In this document: piece by piece, positions 52,955-63,125 of the stretch
How positions within the stretch are numbered: position 1 is the stretch's first letter
Layout: each line of letters opens with the position of its first letter
NCBI GenBank assembly: GCA_920105625.2
Contig: OV050031.1
Coordinates: forward strand, 82,779,995-82,843,994
From: Clusia tigrina
Taxonomy: Eukaryota; Arthropoda; Insecta; Diptera; Clusiidae
Direction: 5' to 3'
Length of the DNA: 64,000 bases
Notes under the pieces: model-generated
What the model saw: only the letters and a program-made list of their open reading frames with translations
What the model was told of the DNA's origin: nothing
The model's database searches: none
Program-made: the position numbers and the translations under genes

Positions 52955-53271
52955 TTCAGAGACGCTGACCGAGGCTGCGACACCGACTGAGACGCCGACT
53001 GAGGTAGATAGGGTAAATATAAGCATAGAGAAGGCAGCAGACTCCCCAATCGACAGCGGCAGCGACTGAGACGCCTACAGAGACGCTTGCAGAGGCTGCG
53101 ACGCCGACTGAGGCAGATAGGGGTTGATATAGGCATCGATAAGGTAACAGACCCCCCAATCGACAGCGGCAGCGACTGAGAAGGCAACAGGCCCCCAATC
53201 GAGTGCGGCAACGACTTAGACGCCTACAGAGATGCTGACAGAGGCTGCGACGCCGACTGAGACGCCGACAG

Positions 53272-53311
53272 ATAGGGGTAGATATAGGCACATAGGGGTA
53301 GATATAGGCAC
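53272..53311 (+). repeat. 20-bp internal duplication, copy 6 of 6
   Basis: The same doubled 20-mer is present, 14735 bp after copy 3, within block H copy 2. Confidence 0.95.
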
Positions 53312-53567
53312 AAAGAAGGCAGCAGACACCCCCAATCGACAGCGGCAGCGACTGAGAAGCCTGCAAAGATTCTGACAGAGGCTGCGACGCCGACTGAGGT
53401 CGATATGGGTAGATATAGGCATAGAGAAGGCAGCAGACCACCCAATCGACAGCGGCAGCGACTGAGACGCCTACAGAAACGCTGACAGAGGCTGCGACGC
53501 CAACTAAGGCAGATGGGGATGGATATAGGCATAGAGAAGGCAACAGGCCCCCAATCGACAGCGGCAG

Positions 53568-54739
53568 CGACTGAGGCGCCTACGGATATGCTGACAAAAG
53601 CTGCGACGCCGACTGAGGCAGATAGGGGTAGATATAGGCATAGAGAAGGCAGCAGACCCCTCAATCGACAGCGGTAGCGACTGAGACTCCTTCAGAGACG
53701 CTGACAGAGGCTGCGACGCCGACTGAGGCAGATAGTGGTGGATATAGGCATAGAGAAGGCAACAGGCCCCCAATCGACAGCGGCAGCGACTGAGGCGCCT
53801 ACAGAAATACTAACAAAGGCTGCGACGCCGACTGAGACGCCGACTGAGGCAGAAATGGGTAGTTATAGGCATAGAGAAGGCAGAAGACCCCTCAATCGAC
53901 AGCGGCAGCTGAGACGCTTTCAGAGACGCTGACAGAGGCTGCGATGCCGAGTGAGGCAGATAGGGGTAGATATACGCATAGAGAAGGTAGCATACCCTCC
54001 AATCGACAGCGCCAGCGACTGAGACGCCTTCAGAGACGCTGACCGAGGCTGCGACGAAGACTGAGATGCCGACTGAGGCAGATAAGGGTAGATATAGGCA
54101 TAGAGAAGGCAGCAGACCCCCCAATCGACAGCGGCAGCGACTGAGACGCCTACAAAGACGCTGACGGAGGCTGCGACGCCGACTGAGACGCCGACTGAGG
54201 CAGATAGGTGTAAATATAGGCATAGAGAAGGCAGCAGACCGCCCAATCGACAGTGGCAGCTGAGACGCTTTCAAAGACGCTGAAAGAGGCTGCGACGCCG
54301 ACTGAGACGCCGACTGAGGCAGATAGGGGTAGATATAGGCATATAGATGGCAGCAGACCCCCCCATTCGACAGTGGCAACTACTGAGACGCCTACAAAGA
54401 CGCTGACGGAGGCTGCGACGCCGACTGAGGCAGATAGGGGTAAATATAGGCATAGAGAAGGCAGCAGACCCCCCAATCGACAGCGGCAGCTGAGACGCTT
54501 TCAGAGACGCTGACAGAGGCTGCGACGCCGACTGAGACGCTTACTGAGGCAGATAGGGGTAGATATAGGCATATAGATGGCAGCAGACCCCCCCATTCGA
54601 CAGTGGCAACTACTGACACGCCTACAGAGACGCTGACAGAGGCTGCGACGCCGACTGAGGCAGAAAGGGGTAAATATAGGCATAGAGAAGGCAGCAGACC
54701 CCCCCATCGACAGAGGCAGCGACTGAGACGCCTACAGAA
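53568..54739 (+). repeat. Satellite between blocks H and J
   Basis: About 53941-54390 matches 44931-45380 (offset 9010), including the GCGACGAAGACTGAGATGCC variant. Several monomers have the four-base deletion CGGCAGCTGAGACGC. Confidence 0.84.
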
Positions 54740-55741
54740 ACGCTGACAAAGGCTGCGACGCCGACTGAGACGCTGACTGAGGCAGTTAGGAGTAGATATA
54801 GGCATATAGAAGGCAGGAGACCCCCCAATCGACAGCGGCAGCGACTGAGAAGCCTACAAAGATTCTGACAGAGGCTGCGACGCCGACTGAGGCAAATAGG
54901 GGTAGATATACGCATAGAGAAGTTAGTAGACCCTCCAATCGACAGCGGCAACGACTGAGACTCGTACATAAACGCTGACAGAGGCTGCCACGCCGACTGA
55001 GGCAGATAGGGGTAGATATACGCATAGAGAAGGTAGCAGACCCCCCAATCGACAGCGGCAGCGACTGAGACGCCTTCAGAGACGCTGACAGAGGCTGCGA
55101 CGCCGACTGAGGGCGATAGGGGTAGATATAGGCATAGAGAAGGCAGCAGACCCCTCAATCGACAGCGGCAGCGACTGAGACGCCTACACAGACGCTTACA
55201 GAGGCTGCGATGCCGAGTGAGGCAGATAGGGGTAGATATACGCATAGAGAAGGTAGCATACCCTCCAATCGACAGCGGCAGCGACTGAGACTCCTACAGA
55301 AACGCTGACAGACGCTGCGACGCCGACTGAGGCAGATAGGGGTGGATATAGGCATAGAGATGGCAACAGGCGCCCAATCGAAAGCGGCAACGAATGAGAC
55401 GCCGACTGAGACGCCTGACAGAGGGTGCGACACCGACTGAGACGCCGACTGAGGTAGATATTGTAAATATAAGCATAGAGAAGGCAGCAGACCCCCTAAG
55501 CGACAGCGGCAGCTGAGACGCTTTCAAAGACGCTGACAGAGGCTGCGACGCCGACTGAGACGCCGACTGAGGGAGATAGGGGTAGATATAGGCATAGAGA
55601 CGGCAGCAGACCCCTCAATCGACAGCGGCAACGACTGAGACGCCTACACAGACGCTTACAGAGGCTGCGATGCCGAGTGAGGCAGATAGGGGTAGATATA
55701 CGCATAGAGAAGGTAGCATACCCTCCAATCGACAGCGGCAG
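54740..55741 (+). repeat. Block J, copy 2
   Basis: This is the counterpart of 44004-45005. It differs by, for example, CAGTTAGGAGTAG at about 54783 against CAGATAGGAGTAG. Confidence 0.88.
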
Positions 55742-55763
55742 CTGAGACGCTTTCAAAGACGCT

Positions 55764-56390
55764 GACAGAGGCTGCGACGCCGACTGAGACGCCGACTGAG
55801 GCAGAAATGGGTAAATATAGGCATAGAGAAGGCAGCAGATCCCCCAATCGACAGCGGCAGCGACTGAGACGCTTTCAGAGACGCTGACAGAGGCTGCGAC
55901 GCCGACTGAGGCAGATAGAAGTAGATATAGGCATAAAGAAGGCAGCAGACACCCCCAATCGACAGTGCTAGCGACTGAGACGCCTACAAAGATTCTAACA
56001 GAGGCTGCGACGCCGACTGAGGTAGATACGGGTGGATATAGGCATAGGGAAGGCAGCAGACCCCTCAATCGACAGCGGCAGCGACTGAGACGCCTACAGA
56101 GATGCTAACAGAGGCTGCGACGCCGACTGAGATGCCGACTGAGGCAGATAGGGGTAGATATAGGCATATAGATGGCAGCAGACCCCCCCCCAATCGACAG
56201 CGGCAGCGACTAAGACGCCTACAGATACTATGACAGAGGCTGCGAATGAGACGCCGACTGAGGCAGATAGGGGTGGATATAGGCATGGAGAAGGCAGAAA
56301 AGCAGTCAATCGACAGCGGCAGCGACTGTGACGCCTACAGAGACGCTGACAGAGGCTGCGACGCCGACTGAGACGCCGACTGATGCAGAT
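55764..56390 (+). repeat. Block M, copy 2
   Basis: This is the counterpart of 45395-46020. It contains a C9 tract at 56183-56191 where the partner has C7. Confidence 0.85.
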
Positions 56391-59011
56391 AGGGGTAGAT
56401 ATAGGCATAGAGAAGGCAGCAGACCCCCCAATCGACAGCGGAAGCGACTGAGACGGCCACAGAGACGCTGTCAGAGGATGCGACGCCGACTGAGACGCCG
56501 ATGAGGGAGATAAGAGTAGATATAGGCATAGAGAAGGTAGAAGACCCCCCAATCGACAGCGGCAAGGACTGAGACGCCTACAGAGACGCTGACAGAGGCT
56601 GTAACGCCGACTGAGGCAGATAGGGGTGGATACAGGCATAGAGAAGGCAACAGGCCCCCAATCGGCAGCGGCAGCGACTGAGGCGCCTACAGAAATGCGA
56701 ACAAAGGCTGCGACGCCTACTGAGACGCCGACTGAGGCAGATAGGGGTAGATATAGGCATAGAGAAGGCAGCAGACCCCTCAATCGACAGCGGTAGCGAC
56801 TGAGACTCCTTCAGAGACGCTGCCAGAGGCTGCGACGCCGACTGAGACGCCGACTGAGGGAGATAGGGGTAGATATAGGCATAGAGAAGGCAGCAGACCC
56901 CTCAATCGACAGCGGCAGCGACTGAGACGCCTACACAGACGCTTACAGAGGCTGCGATGCCGAGTGAGGCAGATAGGGGTAGATATACGCATAGAGAAGT
57001 TAGTAGACCCTCCAATCGACAGCGGCAGCGACTGAGACTCTTACATAAACGCTGACAGAGGCTGCCACGCCGACTGAGGCAGATAGGGGTAGATATACGC
57101 ATAGAGAAGGTAGCAGACCCCCCAATCGACAGAGGCAGCAACTGAGACGCCTTCAGAGACGCTGACAGAGGCTGCGACGCCGACTAAGACGCCGACTGAG
57201 CGAGATAGGGGTAGATATAGGCATAGAGAAGGCAGCAGACCCCTCCATCGACAGCGGCAGCGACTGAGACGCCTACACAGACGCTTACGGAGGCTGCGAC
57301 GCCGGGTGAGGCAGATAGGGGTAGATATACGCATAGAGAAGTTAGTAGACCCTCCAATCGACAGCGGCAGCGACTGAGACTCCTATATAAACGCTGACAG
57401 AGGCTGCCACGCCGACTGAGGCAGATAGGGGTAGATATACGCATAGAGAAGGTAGCAGACCCCCCAATCGACAGCGGCAGCGACAGAGACGCCTTCAGAG
57501 ACACTGACAGAGGCTGCGACGCCGACTGAGGCAGATAGGGGTGGATATAGGCATAGAGATGGCAACAGGCCCCCAATCGAAAGCGGCAACGAATGAGACG
57601 CCGACTGAGACGCCTGACAGAGGGTGCGACACCGACGGAGACGCCGACTGAGGTAGATAGGGTAAATATAAGCATAGAGAAGGCAGCAGACCCCCCAATC
57701 GACAGCGGCAGCGACTGAGACGCCTTCAGAGACGCTGACCGAGGCTGCGACGAAGACTGAGATGCCGACTGAGGCAGATAAGGGTAGATATAGGCATAGA
57801 GAAGGCAGCAGACCCCCCAATCGACAGCGGCAGCGACTGAGACGCCTACAAAGACGCTGACGGAGGCTGCGACGCCGACTGAGACGCCGACTGAGGCAGA
57901 TAGGGGTAAATATAGGCATCGAGAAGGCAGCAGACCCCCCAATCGACAGCGGCAGCTGAGACGCTTTCAAAGACGCTGACAGAGGCTGCGTCGCCGACTG
58001 AGACGCCGACTGAGGCAGATAGGGGTAGATATAGGCATAGAGAAGGCAGCAGACCCCTCAATCGACACCGGTAGCGACTGAGACTCCTTCAGAGACGCTG
58101 ACAGAGGCTGCGACGCCGACTGAGGCCGATAGTGGTAGATATAGGCATAGAGAAGGCAGCAGAAAACCCAATCGACAGCGGCAGCTTCTGAGACGCCTAC
58201 AGAAAAGCTGACAGAGGCTGCCACGCCAACTGAGGCATATTGGGGTGGAAATAGGCATAGAGAAGGCAACAGGCCCCCAATCGACCGCGGCAGCGACTGA
58301 GGCGCCTACAGAAATGCTGACAAAGGCTGCGACGCCGACTGAGACGCCGACTGAGGCAGATAGGGGTAGATATAGGCATAGAGAAGGCAACAGACCCCTC
58401 AGTCGACAGCGGCAGCGACTGAGACGCCTACACAGACGCTTACAGAGGTTGCGACGCCGAGTGAGGCAGATAGGGGTAGATATACGCATAGAGAAGGTAG
58501 CAGACCCCCCAATCGACAGCGGCAGCGACTGAGACGCCTTCAGAAACGCTGACAGAGGCTGCGACGCCGACTGAGACGCCGACTGAGGGAGATAGGGGTA
58601 GATATAGGCATAGAGAAGGCAGCAGACCCCTCAATCGACAGCGGCAGCGACTGAGCCGCCTACACAGACGCTTACAGAGGCCGCGACGCCGACTGAGGCA
58701 GATAGGGGTAGATATACGCATAGAGAAGGTAACAGACACTCCAATCGACAGCGGCAGCGACTGAGACTCCTACAGAAACGCTGACAGAGGCTGCGACGCC
58801 GACTGAGGCAGATAGGGCTGGATATAGGCATAGAGAAGGCAGCAGACCCCTCAGTCGACAGCGGTAGCGACTGAGACTCTTTCAGAGACGCTGACAGAGG
58901 CTGCGACGCCGACTGAGACGCCGACTGAGGCAGATAGGGGTAGATATACGCATAGAGAAGGTAGCAGACCCCCCAATCGACAGCGGCAGCGACTGAGACG
59001 CCTTCAGAGAC
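56391..59011 (+). repeat. Satellite, mixed monomers
   Basis: No unique DNA is seen. It contains the rare GGCCACAGAGACGCTGTCAG monomer (56452-56516), a GCGACGAAGACTGAG unit near 57743 and a GGTGGAAATAGGC unit near 58245. It is not part of any long block I could delimit. Confidence 0.8.
56452..56516 (+). repeat. Rare GGCCACAG monomer type, right-domain copy 1
   Basis: The same combined variants as at 10028 are present, with GAGGATGCG in place of GAGGCTGCG. Confidence 0.9.
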
Positions 59012-61395
59012 GCTGACAGAGGCTGCGACGCCGACTGAGACGCCGACTGAGCGAGATAGGGGTAGATATAGGCATAGAGAAGGCAGCAGACCCCTTAATC
59101 GACAGCGGCAGCGACTGAGACGCCTACACAGACGCTTACAGAGGCTGCGACGCCGAGTGAGGCAGATAGGGGTAGATATACGCATAGAGAAGTTAGTAGA
59201 CCCTCCAATCGACAGCGGCAGCGACTGAGACCCTATATAAACGCTGACAGAGGCTGCCACGCCGACTGAGGCAGATAGGGGTAGATATACGCATAGAGAA
59301 GGTAGCAGACCCCCCAATCGACAGCGGCAGCGACAGAGACGCCTTCAGAGACACTGACAGAGGCTGCGACGCCGACTGAGAAGCCGACTGAGGGAGATAG
59401 GGGTAGATATAGGCATAGAGAAGGCAGCAGACCCCTCAATCGACAGCGGCATCGACTGAGACGCCTACACACACGCTTACAGAAGCTGCGATGCCGAGTG
59501 AGGCAGATAGGGGTAGATATACGCATAGAGAAGGTAGCATACCCTCCAATCGACAACGGCAGCGACTGAGACTCCTACAGAAACGCTGAAAGAGGCTGCG
59601 ACGCCGACTGAGGCAGATAGGGGTGGATATAGGCATAGAGATGGCAACAGGCCCCCAATCGAAAGCGGCAACGAATGAGACGCCGACTGAGACGCCTGAC
59701 GGAGGCTGCGACACCGACTGAGACTCCGACTGAGGCAGATAGGGGTAAATATAGGCATAGAGAAGGCAGCAGACCCCCCAATCGACAGCGGCAGCTGAGA
59801 CGCTTTCAAAGACGCTGACAGAGGCTGCGACGCCGACTGAGACGCCGACTGAGGCAGATAGGGGTAGATATAGGCATATAGATGGCAGCAGACCCCCCCA
59901 TTCGACAGTGGCAACTACTGAGACGCCTACAGAGACGCTGACAGAGGCTGCGACGCCGACTGAGACGCCGACTGAGGCAGAAAGGGGTAAATATAGGCAT
60001 AGAGAAGGCAGCAGACCCCCCAATCGACAGCGGCAGCGACTGAGACGCTTTCAGAGACGCTGACAGAGGCTGCGACGCCGACTGAGGCAGATAGGGGTAG
60101 ATATAGGCATAAAGAAGGCAGCAGACACCCCCAATCGACAGTGCTAGCGACTGAGACGCCTACAAAGATTCTAACAGAGGCTGCGACGCCGACTGAGATG
60201 CCGACTGAGGCAGATAGGGGTAGATATAGGCATAGAGAAGGCAGAATACTCCCCAATCGACAGCGGCAGCGACTAAGACGCCTACAGATACTATGACAGA
60301 GGCTGCGACTGAGACGCCGACTGAGGCAGATAGGGGTGGATATAGGCATGGAGAAGGCAGAAAAGCTCTCAATCGACAGCGGCAGCGACTGTGACGCCTA
60401 CAGAGACGCTGACAGAGGCTGCGACGCCGACTGAGACGCCGACTGATGCAGATAGGGGTAGATATAGGCACAAAGAAGGCGGCAGACACCCCCAATCAAC
60501 AGCGGCAGCGACTGAGAAGCCTACAAAGATGCTGACAGAGGCTGCGACACCGACTGAGGCAGATAGGGGTAGATATAGGCATAGAGAAGGTAGCAGACCC
60601 CCCCAATCGACAGCGGAAGCGACTGAGACGGCCACAGAGACGCTGTCAGAGAATGCGACGCCGACTGAGACGCCGATGAGGGAGATAAGAGTAGATATAG
60701 GCATAGAGAAGATAGAAGACCCCCCAATCGACAGCGGCAAGGACTGAGACGCCTACAGAGACGCTGACAGAGGCTGTAACGCCGACTGAGGCAGATAGGG
60801 GTGGATACAGGCATAGAGAAAGCAACAGGCCCCCAATCGGCAGCGGCAGCGACTGAGGCGCCTACAGAAATGCTAACAAAGGCTGCGACGCCTACTGAGA
60901 CGCCGACTGAGGCAGATAGGGGTAGATATAGGCACAGAGAAGGCAGCAGACCCCTCAATCGACAGCGGTAGCGACTGAGACTCCTTCAGAGACGCTGACA
61001 GAGGCTGCGACGCCGACTGAGGCAGATAGGGGTGGATATAGGCATAGAGAAGGCAGCAGACCCCCCCCAATCTACAGCGGCAGCGACTGAGACGCCTACA
61101 GAGATGGTTACAGAGGCTGCGACGCCAACTGAGGCAGATAGGGGTAGATATACGCAAAGAGAAGGTAGCAGACCCCCCAATCGACAGCGGCAGCGACTGA
61201 GACTCCTACAGAGAGGCTAACAGAGGCTGTGACGCCGACTGAGGCAGATAGGGGTGGATATAGGCATAGAGAAGGCAACAGGAATGAGACGCAGACTGAG
61301 ACGCCGACTGATGCAGATAGGGGTGGATATAGGCACAAGGAAGGCAGCAGATAACCCCAATCGACAGCGGCAGCGACTGAGAAGCCTACACAGAT
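59012..61395 (+). repeat. Block N, copy 1 (2385-bp period)
   Basis: About 59012-60740 recurs at 61396-63125 at offset 2384-2385. The one-base change arises near 59229, where copy 1 has GAGACCCTATATAAACG and copy 2 GAGACTCCTATATAAACG. The tail 60741-61395 holds a C8 tract (61061-61068) and an odd junction, GGCAACAGGAATGAGACG, at about 61275. Confidence 0.9.
60627..60690 (+). repeat. Rare GGCCACAG monomer type, right-domain copy 2
   Basis: The same variants are present, with GAGAATGCG. It lies 2385 bp before the next copy, in the block N tandem. Confidence 0.9.
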
Positions 61396-63125
61396 TCTGA
61401 CAGAGGCTGCGACGCCGACTGAGACGCCGACTGAGCGAGATAGGGGTAGATATAGGCATAGAGAAGGCAGCAGACCCCTCAATCGACAGCGGCAGCGACT
61501 GAGACGCCTACACAGACGCTTACAGAGGCTGCGACGCCGAGTGAGGCAGATAGGGGTAGATATACGCATAGAGAAGTTAGTAGTCCCTCCAATCGACAGC
61601 GGCAGCGACTGAGACTCCTATATAAACGCTGACAGAGGCTGCCACGCCGACTGAGGCAGATAGGGGTAGATATACGCATAGAGAAGGTAGCAGACCCCCC
61701 AATCGACAGCGGCAGCGACAGAGACGCCTTCAGAGACACTGACAGAGGCTGCGACGCCGACTGAGAAGCCGACTGAGGGAGATAGGGGTAGATATAGGCA
61801 TAGAGAAGGCAGCAGACCCCTCAATCGACAGCGGCAGCGACTGAGACGCCTACACAGACGCTTACAGAGGCTGCGACGCCGAGTGAGGCAGATAGGGGTA
61901 GATATACGCATAGAGAAGGTAGCATACCCTCCAATCGACAGCGGCAGCGACTGAGACTCCTACAGAAACGCTGACAGAGGCTGCGACGCCGACTGAGGCA
62001 GATAGGGGTGGATATAGGCATAGAGATGGCAACAGGCCCCCAATCGAAAGCGGCAACGAATGAGACGCCGACTGAGACGCCTGACGCAGGCTGCGACGCC
62101 GACTGAGACTCCGACTGAGGCAGATAGGGGTAAATATAGGCATAGAGAAGGCAGCAGACCCCCCAATCGACAGCGGCAGCTGAGACGCTTTCAAAGACGC
62201 TGACAGAGGCTGCGACGCCGACTGAGACGCCGACTGAGGCAGATAGGGGTAGATATAGGCATATAGATGGCAGCAGACCCCCCCATTCGACAGTGGCAAC
62301 TACTGAGACGCCTACAGAGACGCTGACAGAGGCTGCGACGCCGACTGAGACGCCGACTGCGGCAGAAAGGGGTAAATATAGGCATAGAGAAGGCAGCAGA
62401 CCCCCCAATCGACAGCGGCAGCGACTGAGACGCTTTCAGAGACGCTGACAGAGGCTGGGACGCCGACTGAGGCAGATAGGGGTAGATATAGGCATAAAGA
62501 AGGCAGCAGACACCCCCAATCGACAGTGCTAGCGACTGAGACGCCTACAAAGATTCTAACAGAGGCTGCGACGCCGACTGAGATGCCGACTGAGGCAGAT
62601 AGGGGTAGATATAGGCATATAGATGGCAGCAGACCCCCCAATCGACAGCGGCAGCGACTAAGACGCCTACAGATACTATGACAGAGGCTGCGACTGAGAC
62701 GCCGACTGAGGCAGATAGGGGTGGATATAGGCATGGAGAAGGCAGAAAAGCTCTCAATCGACAGCGGCAGCGACTGTGACGCCTACAGAGACGCTGACAG
62801 AGGCTGCGACGCCGACTGAGACGCCGACTGATGCAGATAGGGGTAGATATAGGCACAAAGAAGGCAGCAGACACCCCCAATCAACAGCGGCAGCGACTGA
62901 GAAGCCTACAAAGATGCTGACAGAGGCTGCGACACCGACTGAGGCAGATAGGGGTAGATATAGGCATAGAGAAGGTAGCAGACCCCCCCAATCGACAGCG
63001 GCAGCGACTGAGACGGCCACAGAGACGCTGTCAGAGGATGCGACGCCGACTGAGACGCCGATGAGGGAGATAAGAGTAGATATAGGCATAGAGAAGGTAG
63101 AAGACCCCCCAATCGACAGCGGCAG
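61396..63125 (+). repeat. Block N, copy 2
   Basis: This is the second copy of 59012-60740. Shared marks include GACAGTGCTAGCGACTGAG, AAAAGCTCTCAATCG and the rare GGCCACAGAGACGCTGTCAG monomer. Confidence 0.9.
63012..63076 (+). repeat. Rare GGCCACAG monomer type, right-domain copy 3
   Basis: The same variants are present, with GAGGATGCG, within block N copy 2. Confidence 0.9.

Larger units (their letters stand above)
16265..53197 (+). repeat. Domain holding all 22 copies of a 39-bp deleted monomer
   Basis: Each copy reads CGACTGAGAAGGCAACAGG (or GAGAACGCAACAGG), joining the start and middle of a monomer with loss of about 70 bp. Measured from ATCG to the next ATCG each is 39 bp. Starts: 16265, 19732, 21914, 22320, 26552, 28902, 29284, 30360, 33040, 33422, 34498, 35124, 37238, 38424, 39303, 40368, 41126, 42312, 49051, 50104, 51973, 53159. 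The flank after ATCG is usually AGTGCGG; it is CTTGCGG at 29284, 33422 and 37238, CGTGCGG at 39303, 41126 and 51973, and AGAGCGG at 42312. The AACGC form is at 30360, 34498, 38424, 40368 and 42312. Confidence 0.93.
49921..53567 (+). repeat. Block H, copy 2
   Basis: This is the distant partner of 34941-38832. The two-monomer loss junction is at about 51882, inside GCTTTCAGAAACGCTGAC. Confidence 0.92.

Noticed and set aside
49921..53567. Possible assembly duplication rather than true biology
   Set aside because: Not excluded, but the copy differs by a 245-bp loss and scattered bases from its partner, which is more like a real duplicated block. Spanning reads would decide.
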